Assembly (NCBI GenBank): GCA_022448945.1
Contig: JAKVCV010000001.1
Span: 406,792 to 470,791 of the forward strand
From: Saprospiraceae bacterium
GTDB lineage: Bacteria > Bacteroidota > Bacteroidia > Chitinophagales > Saprospiraceae
Direction of reading: 5' to 3'
DNA: 64,000 bases
Made by a program: the position numbers and the translations under genes
Part shown: positions 36,276 through 44,752 of the stretch, piece after piece
How positions within the stretch are numbered: position 1 is the stretch's first letter
Layout: every line of letters begins with the position of its first letter
The notes under the pieces: model-generated
What the model saw: only the letters and a program-made list of their open reading frames with translations
Database searches by the model: none
Told to the model about the DNA's origin: nothing

Positions 36276-39200
36276 ATGTTTATCAGATTCTTAATTCTTA
36301 GTCTTCTAGTTTTTTGTTTTTACACATCTTTTAGCCAAGTTGTTATCAATGAATATTCATGTTCCAATAAAGATGACTATCTGGACAATTTTGGAGAATA
36401 TGAGGATTGGGTAGAATTATATAATTCAGGCCCAACAACAGTCGATATCTCCGGGTATTTTCTGACTGATAAGAACAATAGACGTACCAAATGGGCTTTC
36501 CCCTCAGGTACAAATATTTCTCCAGGAGATCATATTCGGGTATTTGCTTCTTCGCGTGATACAGTACTGAATAATGTTATTCATACTAATTTCAAATTGA
36601 CCCAAATGAAGCAAGAATATATTATTTTGTCCAGCCCCATAGATACTTCTGTAGTTGATAGTATATGGTTTGAAACACCTACACAACGGAATCATTCTAA
36701 GGGGCGTTCTACTGATGGAGCTACAACTTGGAAAATCTTTGAGAATCCTACGCCTAATTCTTCTAATAATTCCTCGTTTGGGTATGATACCTATAGTTTA
36801 AAACCTTCCTTTGACGTATCACCAGGTTTTTATACCGCTACGGTTACCTTAAACCTTAGCTCTAGTCAGCCTGGGGTGACAATACGATATACTACAGATG
36901 GTTCTGAACCTACATCGGGATCTGCATTATATACAAGCCCGCTAACAATTAATAGTACCACAATTGTTCGTGCTAAATGCTATAGTAGCAATCCTAATTT
37001 ATACCCTTCTTTTACAGAAAGTAATACTTATTTTATTAATGAAAATCATACTTTTCCAGTTGTTTCAGTAGCTTCAGATGATTTTAATAATCTTTTTGGT
37101 GGTGCTCCTGAAATTATGTCTTCTTTTGAATTTTATGACGAATCAAAACAATTTCAATTTGAAATGGAAGGAGATTTTAGAGGGCATGGCAACGATTCCT
37201 GGGCTTTCAGTCAAAAGGGAATACGTTTTTATACCCGTGATCAGTATGGATATGCCAATAAAATAGATCATAAGATATTTCCAACTAGTCCCAGAACTGA
37301 TTTTGATGTTTTAATTTTAAGAAATGCAGGATCTGATAATTATCCTGGTGGTTCTGGTTTTTTTGGAAGACCAACCTGCCATGTTAGGGATGGATATATT
37401 CAAACACTTGCTGATAAACATGATTTGAATGTCGATACTCGAAGATATAAACCTTGCATTGTATATCTTAATGGACAATATTGGGGGATATATGAAATGA
37501 GAGAACGAATCGATTCAGACTATACAGATTATTATTATGGTCAGGAGGAAAAATGGTTGGATATGCTTGAATATTGGGGAGGTCTTGACGTACGCTATGG
37601 TGATCCTTTGGCAACAGATTGGAATAATCTATATACCTATATGACAACTAATAACCTTGCAAATACTAATGCATATAACAACGTTTTGGCGGAAATAGAT
37701 GAAATGAGTTTTTTGGATTATTTTATATTAAATACACATATTGTAAATACAGATTGGCTTAATTGGAATACTAAGTGGTGGAGAGGTGTTGATAGTCCAA
37801 GTCCAACGGGATGGCGTTACACTTTTTGGGATATGGATAATGTTTTTAATCTTGGGCAGAATTATACTGGAGTTACTAATACATCCTATATGAATGATCC
37901 ATGTGATCCTCAATCACTTTTTACTGGGAATCCCAATATACCACATATGGATATGGTGAATGCTTTATTGGATAATCCAACATTTTATGACTTGTATATT
38001 AATCGTTATGCTGATTTGATAAATACAACTCTAAATTGTGATACCATGTTAAGTCTTTTTGATAGTATGATTGCGGATTTGGCAGTAGAAATGCCACAGC
38101 AAATATCAAGATGGGGAGGAACTTTGACGGATTGGAATAATAATGTGCAGTTTTTAAGAGATGAGATTGTAGGACGTTGTGCAGTAATTGATTCGTTGCT
38201 CATCAAATGTTATCAGCCTGATATTGGGCCTAAAGAATCACTTGTTATAAATGTTTATCCTCCAGCTGCTGGTTACGTTAAGGTGAATACTATATATCCC
38301 AATGCTTATCCATGGTATGGTGAATATTTTACAAATGTAAACGTATCCTTTCAGGCTTTTGAAAATTCTGGATATGTATTTGATCATTGGGAACTTCTTA
38401 ATCATAGTCCCAATCCCTCAACGTCCAGTGATTCAATTTATTTTAATCTAACAACAACAGATTCTATAGTTGCAGTATTTCAATTGACGCTTTCTCTTTC
38501 GGGAACGGCAATTGATGATACTTGTAGTTTGAGTAAGGGCTCCATAGCTCTAAATATAACTGGAGGTACTGCTCCATTTTCTTTTCAGTGGTCAAATAAT
38601 GATACCACACAGAATATATCTGGATTGTTGGCAGGAAATTATACGGTTACAATAACTGATGGTGCCAACAATAGCCAAACCCAAAGTTTTGTAATCCAGG
38701 ACAACCCTCCTCCAACAGCATCCTCCACTACTATAAATGATGATTGTTTTGGCTCAGCAACAGGATCTGTTGATGTTACAGTAACCGGTGGTTCTGTACC
38801 CTATACTTATGCCTGGAGTAATGGTTTTAGTACTGAGGATATTTTAAGTTTACCTTCAGGCAATTTTTCATTAACTATTACGGATGCCTCTGGTTGTATG
38901 ATTACTGAAAGTGCTATTGTAAATCAAAATGCATATCCTGATGTACAAACATCTATTCAACAAATATCCTGTTATGGTGGTGACGATGGAGCAATTGATG
39001 TTACAACAACAGGTGGTATTACACCTTATTTATATGCTTGGGATGTCGGATTGGGTAACAGTGAAGATGTTACCAATCTAAGTGAAGGGATTTATTTATT
39101 AACTGTAACTGATGCTAGTGGTTGTACAGTAGAGATTTCATCTTCTGTAGTATCACCAGCGCCTATTAGTTTGACGCTTGATGTAGAATATGCTTCAAAT

Positions 39201-39662
39201 GGTAATGATGGTGAGATAGAAACTTTTGTTAGTGGTGGGGTATCTCCTTATACCTATTTATGGAATGATCCATTAGCACAAACTTCTGCAATTGCTGTGG
39301 GTCTTGAACCTGGCACTTATCAGGTTACCGTAACAGATTCCAACGGTTGCCAGAATAGTGAAGAAGGTCTTGTTGAGTTAGGTTCTCTAAAATGTATAAA
39401 AACAATAATGACTTTTACTCCAAATGATGATGCTGTAAATGATACTTGGGAAATTGATTGCCTTTTTGGTATGCCTCATAAGATTTTTGTATATAACCGT
39501 TGGGGTCAGGTTGTTTTTGAATCTGAAAATTATGACGGGAGCTGGGACGGTATGGTTAATGGTGTTCCTTTGCCTGATGGAGGTTATTTTTATACTATTG
39601 AAGTAATCCACACAAATAACAAAGAATATCTCTTACAGGGTGCATTGAATATTATTCGCTAA
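36276..39662 (+). CDS. Giant secreted CotH/lamin-tail protein with SprB repeats and T9SS type B domain
   Basis: A 1128-residue protein: signal peptide (1-20); lamin-tail domain (about 22-140, VVINEYSCSNKDDYLDNFGE, then DWVELYN); a chitobiase-like segment (PGVTIRYTTDGSEPT); CotH domain (about 250-660; GDFRGHGNDSW, VYLNGQYWGIYEMRERID, YTFWDMDNVFNLG); an InlB-like segment; four SprB-type repeats (about 745-1040; GGTAPFSFQWSN, GGSVPYTYAWSNG, GGITPYLYAWD, GGVSPYTYLWND); and a gliding-motility-associated C-terminal domain (FTPNDDAVNDTW, VYNRWGQVVFES, DGGYFYTIEV), which is the T9SS type B signal. The PorP/SprF gene follows after 27 bp, the usual partner. Confidence 0.94.
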   Translation: MFIRFLILSLLVFCFYTSFSQVVINEYSCSNKDDYLDNFGEYEDWVELYNSGPTTVDISGYFLTDKNNRRTKWAFPSGTNISPGDHIRVFASSRDTVLNNVIHTNFKLTQMKQEYIILSSPIDTSVVDSIWFETPTQRNHSKGRSTDGATTWKIFENPTPNSSNNSSFGYDTYSLKPSFDVSPGFYTATVTLNLSSSQPGVTIRYTTDGSEPTSGSALYTSPLTINSTTIVRAKCYSSNPNLYPSFTESNTYFINENHTFPVVSVASDDFNNLFGGAPEIMSSFEFYDESKQFQFEMEGDFRGHGNDSWAFSQKGIRFYTRDQYGYANKIDHKIFPTSPRTDFDVLILRNAGSDNYPGGSGFFGRPTCHVRDGYIQTLADKHDLNVDTRRYKPCIVYLNGQYWGIYEMRERIDSDYTDYYYGQEEKWLDMLEYWGGLDVRYGDPLATDWNNLYTYMTTNNLANTNAYNNVLAEIDEMSFLDYFILNTHIVNTDWLNWNTKWWRGVDSPSPTGWRYTFWDMDNVFNLGQNYTGVTNTSYMNDPCDPQSLFTGNPNIPHMDMVNALLDNPTFYDLYINRYADLINTTLNCDTMLSLFDSMIADLAVEMPQQISRWGGTLTDWNNNVQFLRDEIVGRCAVIDSLLIKCYQPDIGPKESLVINVYPPAAGYVKVNTIYPNAYPWYGEYFTNVNVSFQAFENSGYVFDHWELLNHSPNPSTSSDSIYFNLTTTDSIVAVFQLTLSLSGTAIDDTCSLSKGSIALNITGGTAPFSFQWSNNDTTQNISGLLAGNYTVTITDGANNSQTQSFVIQDNPPPTASSTTINDDCFGSATGSVDVTVTGGSVPYTYAWSNGFSTEDILSLPSGNFSLTITDASGCMITESAIVNQNAYPDVQTSIQQISCYGGDDGAIDVTTTGGITPYLYAWDVGLGNSEDVTNLSEGIYLLTVTDASGCTVEISSSVVSPAPISLTLDVEYASNGNDGEIETFVSGGVSPYTYLWNDPLAQTSAIAVGLEPGTYQVTVTDSNGCQNSEEGLVELGSLKCIKTIMTFTPNDDAVNDTWEIDCLFGMPHKIFVYNRWGQVVFESENYDGSWDGMVNGVPLPDGGYFYTIEVIHTNNKEYLLQGALNIIR

Positions 39663-39689
39663 ATAGCTTTAATTATAATATATATTGAA

Positions 39690-40625
39690 ATGAAAAGACT
39701 ATTAACAATATTTTTTGTATCGATGCTAAACTTCTCGGGTGAAGCACAGCAGGAATCGTTACATAGCCATATTTTTGATAACCATTTTTGGCAGAATCCC
39801 GCTGCAGCCGGAGCTACAGATTATCATCGTATTAGACTTAATTATCGTATGCAGTGGGTGCAGATGATTGGTGCGCCTCAAACAGCTACATTATCGTATA
39901 ACGGTACATTGGGAAGGGTAGGACTAGGAGCAAAGATTCAGTATGATAAAATTGCATCTTTCGAAAGGGTAAATGCAGAGATCGCATATGCTTATCATAT
40001 TCCTATAAATGATAAATTAAAAATTTCTGCCGGACTCAATTTGAAATATGCTAATTTAAGACTTGCAAATTCAAATGATCTTGGCTTGGTAAATGTATCT
40101 GATGTGGCTGTAGTCAATGGTCAGATGGGAGCTAGTGCTTTTGATGCTGGGTTAGGGGTTTATATATATACTGATCGTCTTTTTGCCGGTATATCTGCCA
40201 TAAATCTAATCCAATGGGGATTAAATTTCGGAGAAGCCAATCGAGAAACACAGGGTAAAATCTATAGGCAATATCAGGCAATGGGAGGGTATCGTTTTAA
40301 CCTTGGAAAGTTTACACTTACACCCTCTGCATATTTCAGGATGGTGCAGGCAGCGCCTCCTCAGGTTGATATTAATATTAAACTTGGATTACTTGATGAA
40401 AAGCTTTTTGCCGGGTTTTCATATCGTACAACTATGGATTTTGCTATTTTCCTCGCTTTTAGGATCAAACAACAGATATATCTTGCATATTCATATGACT
40501 TTTCTGCTTCTTCTCTTCAACGATATAATCAAGGCACACATGAGGTAACAGTTGGGGTGGATATTTATACTAATAAAAAATTGGTTTTGAAACAAGAAAA
40601 TGATGATAAGGAGCCTCAATTTTAA
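39690..40625 (+). CDS. PorP/SprF family type IX secretion membrane protein
   Basis: A 311-residue outer-membrane protein with a signal peptide (about 1-19). Family features seen: HIFDNHFWQNPAAAGATDYH (the NPA.AG start), YRMQWVQMIGAPQTATLSYN, GLGAKIQYDKI, AGLNLKYANLRL and repeated amphipathic strands to the C-terminus. PorP/SprF proteins bind the T9SS machinery and handle type B substrates such as SprB. Its position right after the type B CotH protein supports a dedicated substrate/partner pair, probably in one transcript. Confidence 0.93.
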   Translation: MKRLLTIFFVSMLNFSGEAQQESLHSHIFDNHFWQNPAAAGATDYHRIRLNYRMQWVQMIGAPQTATLSYNGTLGRVGLGAKIQYDKIASFERVNAEIAYAYHIPINDKLKISAGLNLKYANLRLANSNDLGLVNVSDVAVVNGQMGASAFDAGLGVYIYTDRLFAGISAINLIQWGLNFGEANRETQGKIYRQYQAMGGYRFNLGKFTLTPSAYFRMVQAAPPQVDINIKLGLLDEKLFAGFSYRTTMDFAIFLAFRIKQQIYLAYSYDFSASSLQRYNQGTHEVTVGVDIYTNKKLVLKQENDDKEPQF

Positions 40626-40757
40626 GATATTGTATCATCTTAATATATAATTAATCATTAAAGTCTGTTATTAAGGAACTTATAATAACTCTTTTTTTGT
40701 TTCCTTGTTGTTGTACATCATATTATACAAATACAATAGATTTTTAAAAATACACCT

Positions 40758-41426
40758 ATGAGGCTAATAATAGCTTATATGCTGTTTTTTCTATTTTTTC
40801 TTTTACATCACTTTAATTGTTATGCTCAAGAAGATACCATTACAAATACCGGCTATATACAAGAAGATCTGGCAAGAAAAAGGAAAGCTAGAAAAGAAGC
40901 TCGCCGTAAAAAATTCCTTGCGACACTCCCTGCAAACCATAATCCAAAAACAGCGTCGCTATTAGCACTAATTCCAGGAATGGGACAGATTTATAATCGC
41001 CGTTTTTGGAAATTGCCTATTGTTTATGGTGGATTAGGAGCCCTTGGTTATTTTACTATTACCAATTACATAGATTATAATTGTTATAAAACTGCATATT
41101 TGCATGCTGTAGATTCAGATCCTAATACAAATTATATTTGTCCTAATGAACCAAATGCTACAGAAACATCACTGAAAATATATCGTGATAATGCGCGCGA
41201 AAGTGCTGAGTTTTTTGTCTTGGGATTCACTTTTTTTTATGGACTGACAATTATTGATGCTTTTGTGGATGCTCATCTAATGCATTTTGATATCAATGAT
41301 GATCTAAGCATGTTATTGCGACCAAAAGTAGATTTTGATTTTAGCTCACAAACAGTAGTTCCCGCTTTGGGTTTAACATTTCAAAATAGAATCAAAATAC
41401 CTGTCGAATTTCCTGTTCGTTTTTAA
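40758..41426 (+). CDS. DUF5683 domain membrane protein
   Basis: A 222-residue protein with an N-terminal signal or anchor (about 1-22), a short very basic stretch (LARKRKARKEARRKKFLATL), then the DUF5683 core: HNPKTASLLALIPGMGQIYN, RRFWKLPIVYGGLGALGYF and FFYGLTIIDAFVDAHLMHFD. The domain has about three membrane segments and is widespread in Bacteroidota with no known function. It lies between PorP/SprF and a DUF1684 lipoprotein on the same strand, with gaps over 60 bp. Confidence 0.85.
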   Translation: MRLIIAYMLFFLFFLLHHFNCYAQEDTITNTGYIQEDLARKRKARKEARRKKFLATLPANHNPKTASLLALIPGMGQIYNRRFWKLPIVYGGLGALGYFTITNYIDYNCYKTAYLHAVDSDPNTNYICPNEPNATETSLKIYRDNARESAEFFVLGFTFFYGLTIIDAFVDAHLMHFDINDDLSMLLRPKVDFDFSSQTVVPALGLTFQNRIKIPVEFPVRF

Positions 41427-41489
41427 TAAATAATTCTTGTTGTCGTATTTGAAATAAATTAAAAATTGAATTCTAATTAAAATTTTAAA

Positions 41490-42104
41490 ATGAGGTATTT
41501 TTACTTTTTGTGTCTATTTATTTTAGGTTGCTCTACCACACAGGTTTTAAATTTATCTTCTCTTGAGGTTCATAAAGAAGCAATTATTGCACATCAAAAA
41601 CAACTTAATCATCATTACAAAGATAGTCTGAAATCTCCTCTTAAGGAAAAGGATAGGTTGACATTTATAAGTTTAGATTATTTTGATATTAATCCACAAT
41701 TCAGGGTTATTGCTTCATTTAAAAGAAAAAAATCTAAAATTTTTAAAATGAAAACTTCAGGCACGCGAACCCCTGAATATCGCAAATATGGTGTTTTAAG
41801 TTTTGAATTAAAAGGTAAGAAGTTTAAGTTGACTTTATACCAGAATATGAAATTAATTCAAAAGAAAGGATTTGAAGATTATCTATTTCTCCCTTTTACA
41901 GATGCAAGTAATGGGAATGGCAGCTATGGAGGGGGGCGATATATTGATTTTCGTGTACCTAATAGTAATCAAGTTATTCTTGATTTTAATAAAGCTTATA
42001 ATCCATATTGTGCTTACAATAGTAAATATTCCTGTCCTATACCTCCTCTTGAAAATGACATTGAAATAGCAATTGAAGCAGGTGTTAAAATCGAAGACCA
42101 TTGA
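41490..42104 (+). CDS. DUF1684 lipoprotein
   Basis: A 204-residue predicted lipoprotein; the lipobox ends at Cys14 (FILGC). The mature part matches DUF1684 along its length: SLDYFDINPQFRVIASF, EYRKYGVLSFELKGKKF, YLFLPFTDASNGNGSYGGGR, LDFNKAYNPYCAYN and CPIPPLENDIEIAIEAG. The conserved C-x-P-L/I-P-P block near the end is complete. DUF1684 proteins are widespread, secreted and of unknown function. Confidence 0.9.
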   Translation: MRYFYFLCLFILGCSTTQVLNLSSLEVHKEAIIAHQKQLNHHYKDSLKSPLKEKDRLTFISLDYFDINPQFRVIASFKRKKSKIFKMKTSGTRTPEYRKYGVLSFELKGKKFKLTLYQNMKLIQKKGFEDYLFLPFTDASNGNGSYGGGRYIDFRVPNSNQVILDFNKAYNPYCAYNSKYSCPIPPLENDIEIAIEAGVKIEDH

Positions 42105-42178
42105 TACCTCATAGACTTCATTCAATGAATCAGAGAAGTATTATGATACTTAAGGGATTAATCAATTAACTTAAAGGA

Positions 42179-42547
42179 TTATATATCGAAAAATTCAAGC
42201 ATTACATTTTTGAATGTAGCCTCATCAATAGGTTTGTTTATAAAACCAATTGGATTGGTTTTTTTTGCTCTTTCTAGAGTGGGTTTGTCTGAATTTCCAG
42301 TAAGAAAAATTATAGGTATTTCGTATAAATCATTGATTATTTCAGCAGTCTCTACCCCGTCTTTGTCACCTGCTAAACCAATATCCATTAAGATAAAATC
42401 AGGTTTGTTGTTTTCCAAGAATGCAAGCGTCTCCGCACTTGTTCTTGCTTCTCCCATGATTTCAAAACCTAGATTCCCTAGTATTCTTTCAATAAACATT
42501 TGAATTATCATGTCATCTTCGACGATAAATATTCTCTTATTTCCCAT
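42179..42547 (-). CDS. Single-domain response regulator (CheY-like receiver)
   Basis: A 122-residue stand-alone receiver domain. The acidic pocket Glu10-Asp11-Asp12 follows IFIVEDD, the phospho-acceptor is Asp55 in FILMDIGLAGDKDG, the conserved Thr is in FLTGN, and the Lys is Lys105 in GFINKPID. The IGLAGDKDGVETA segment is typical of the receivers that pair with HWE/HisKA-2 histidine kinases. No output domain and no kinase gene are adjacent; 74 bp separate it from the convergent DUF1684 gene. Confidence 0.92.
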   Translation of the reverse strand: MGNKRIFIVEDDMIIQMFIERILGNLGFEIMGEARTSAETLAFLENNKPDFILMDIGLAGDKDGVETAEIINDLYEIPIIFLTGNSDKPTLERAKKTNPIGFINKPIDEATFKNVMLEFFDI

Positions 42548-42770
42548 AGATATCTTTTATAAATTTGCTTGAAGGGGCAATTTTACGCATAATAATAAAA
42601 AAAATGAAATTAATTTCATATTCAGTTCAATTAATTATAACAGAATTAAATTTTATAACTCTTCATTAACATAAGGAAAATTTATTATATATCAATTAAC
42701 TATATTATCTGCAAATTAATTTGATATTTATATCCCTTATATACGAATTATCATCCCAATGTACTATTGT

Positions 42771-43874
42771 CTAAGATCCTTTAATACAATCATAAATGAT
42801 AAATTTATCATTCTGAGCAATGGTTTTGACAGTACTAAATATTTTATTTAGATGTGTTTTGTAGTTTAAATGCTTATTGGCTACAAGTTGAAAGTGACCA
42901 TTATTTATTAAACAACGATGAACTTCTTTGAATAGGTTAATCGATATTTCACTATTGATTTCATATTCAAAGTGAAAAGGAGGGTTACTGATAATGTAGT
43001 TAAAATAATTATTTTGAAACTTCGATAAATTATCATCATAATGGAAAAAAGTTTTTTCTTCTGATAAGTTAAGTTTTGATGATTCAACTGCAAGATAAAA
43101 ATCATCGATTAAATGAAGTTCACAATTTCTGTTTTTATTACGGATTTCTCTAGCAAGAATACCATTCCCAGCCCCTAGGTCTAATATCCGTAGATCATCT
43201 TGAGGCTGCACTAAGTGTTGAATAAAAAATTGACTCCCATAGTCTATATGTTTAGCTGAAAACACCCCAAAAAATTGTTTTAAATCCTTACCTTCTTTTA
43301 CATTAATAATATTAGTAATTGATATTTTATTTACAACTTTTGGTTTTTTTAAAATAAGTAGCCTTGATTTTTTCCACGCAGTACTTTGCTCATTTATATT
43401 ATAAAATTCGGAAGCTATTGATATTAGTTGTGAACTAAAATGACGGGTCATAAATGAACATATTACTATTGTGTTTTTATGCGTTTTTTGCGATATTTGA
43501 TATAGAAATAATCTGAATAGTTCTAATGATTTTGGTATTTTTATAATACAAATATCAAGAGGTTTCTCAATTGTTGATAGAGGATTAATTAATTGTGTAT
43601 CAAGAATGGACAATTTATTAGCTAAAAGATTATTTAAGCTTGCTTTCTCTTGAGATTTATAACTGATTACAGTTATCGGATTGTATTGATTTAGTAGACA
43701 AGTTAAAAATGCAAATCTGTCATTGTATATAATAATGTTATTGTCAACAAGATTATTACATTTTAAATATTCAAGAGTATGTTCATCTGCAGCACTCCAC
43801 GGTTTTAAGGATTTGTTTTTGCTTGAAGGATATCTATTAAATGTATAGTTCTTGTTTAAATATTTGAATAGCAC
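42771..43874 (-). CDS. rlmG: RlmG/RsmC-like rRNA guanine-N2 methyltransferase
   Basis: A 367-residue AdoMet methyltransferase. The N-terminal half is a degenerate methyltransferase-like domain starting with WSAADEHTLEYL. The C-terminal half is catalytic: DYGSQFFIQHL, LRILDLGAGNGILARE (motif I), and YIISNPPFH (the NPPF motif for exocyclic amino methylation), then LFKEVHRCLINNGHF, VANKHLNYKTHLNKIF and AQNDKFIIY. The last blocks resemble E. coli RlmG, which methylates G1835 of 23S rRNA, more than RsmC. Assignment is by recall of motifs. The gene is isolated, with gaps over 70 bp. Confidence 0.78.
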   Translation of the reverse strand: MLFKYLNKNYTFNRYPSSKNKSLKPWSAADEHTLEYLKCNNLVDNNIIIYNDRFAFLTCLLNQYNPITVISYKSQEKASLNNLLANKLSILDTQLINPLSTIEKPLDICIIKIPKSLELFRLFLYQISQKTHKNTIVICSFMTRHFSSQLISIASEFYNINEQSTAWKKSRLLILKKPKVVNKISITNIINVKEGKDLKQFFGVFSAKHIDYGSQFFIQHLVQPQDDLRILDLGAGNGILAREIRNKNRNCELHLIDDFYLAVESSKLNLSEEKTFFHYDDNLSKFQNNYFNYIISNPPFHFEYEINSEISINLFKEVHRCLINNGHFQLVANKHLNYKTHLNKIFSTVKTIAQNDKFIIYDCIKGS

Positions 43875-43944
43875 TTAGTCGTATTGTTTTAAGACGTTAT
43901 TAACAGTACCAGTCTTTTATTAATAAAAAACGCAAATCCAGCGA

Positions 43945-44478
43945 TTATTTCTTTTGTTTAAATGACCAGGTAAACAAAAATCTGGATACTTCTATAATTG
44001 ATCCATCATCATTAACTTGTGTTCCTATAGTTAGGAGTGTCACTTCTCTGGATTCACCTGTTTGAATTATTTCTTGTATAGCTTGAATTACTTTTTCTCC
44101 TTCACTACATGTAAATGTAACGAGTTTGTTTGCTTTTTTACTATAACTCCCTTCCATTTTGGTTACTAGCATTGATACCTTGCCTCTACCTTGAAGAGCA
44201 AGCATAGCTAAAACACCTGTAGACATTTCAGCAGCAGCAGCTTGTGCAGCAAAATAGATTGATTTAAATGGGTTTTGAGAACGCCATTTAAAAGGAATGC
44301 TAACCATAGCTTCCTTAGGATTAACGGATTGCACTTTTACACCCATAAAAAAAGCTGAGGGCAATTTAGCTAGCATAAAAACACGTTGTAAGATTGGGTT
44401 TTGGATTTGACGGATAAATTTTTTTATGTGAGGATTGTTTATATCAAATGAGAGTGCCGCTGCTTCTGTTTCTGTCAT
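43945..44478 (-). CDS. DUF4442 hotdog-fold protein (PaaI-thioesterase-like)
   Basis: A 177-residue protein with the DUF4442 hotdog pattern: FMLAKLPSAFFMGVKVQSVN, VSIPFKWRSQNPFKSIYFA, AQAAAAEMSTGVLAMLAL, GKVSMLVTKMEGSYSKKANK and FTCSEGEKV. Hotdog thioesterases hydrolyse acyl-CoA; DUF4442 members are mostly uncharacterised. The gene is monocistronic and divergent from topA, sharing the promoter region 44479-44752. Confidence 0.85.
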   Translation of the reverse strand: MTETEAAALSFDINNPHIKKFIRQIQNPILQRVFMLAKLPSAFFMGVKVQSVNPKEAMVSIPFKWRSQNPFKSIYFAAQAAAAEMSTGVLAMLALQGRGKVSMLVTKMEGSYSKKANKLVTFTCSEGEKVIQAIQEIIQTGESREVTLLTIGTQVNDDGSIIEVSRFLFTWSFKQKK

Positions 44479-44554
44479 ATCATTTATTATTGTTTTATAC
44501 CTTAAATTGATTTTTTTATACTACATTTCATCAGAATAGATTGAAATCTAAAAT

Positions 44555-44584
44555 TTTGAGGTCCAAATTTTTTTTGTACTTTTG
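44555..44584 (+). promoter_or_regulatory. Bacteroidota-type promoter for topA
   Basis: A -7 box TACTTTTG (44577-44584) matching TAnnTTTG, with TTTG at 44555-44558 as the -33 element, 18 bp apart. It would give a 5' leader of about 160 nt before the topA ATG. Just after the -7 box, GTCCAAG (44587-44593) can pair with CTTGGGC (44620-44626), one G-U pair, forming a leader hairpin. Confidence 0.6.
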
Positions 44585-44752
44585 CAGTCCAAGTATAGGC
44601 ATATAAAGGTATAATAAAGCTTGGGCATTACCAAATGAATGATTTAACAAGTTAGTTAATGTTCTACTTTTGTTTTTTTAATGTTTATTCTAAACCGTTG
44701 AATCATTATTGTTAACAATTTTTGTTTAATAGGGTAAAACTGATTTTGCATT

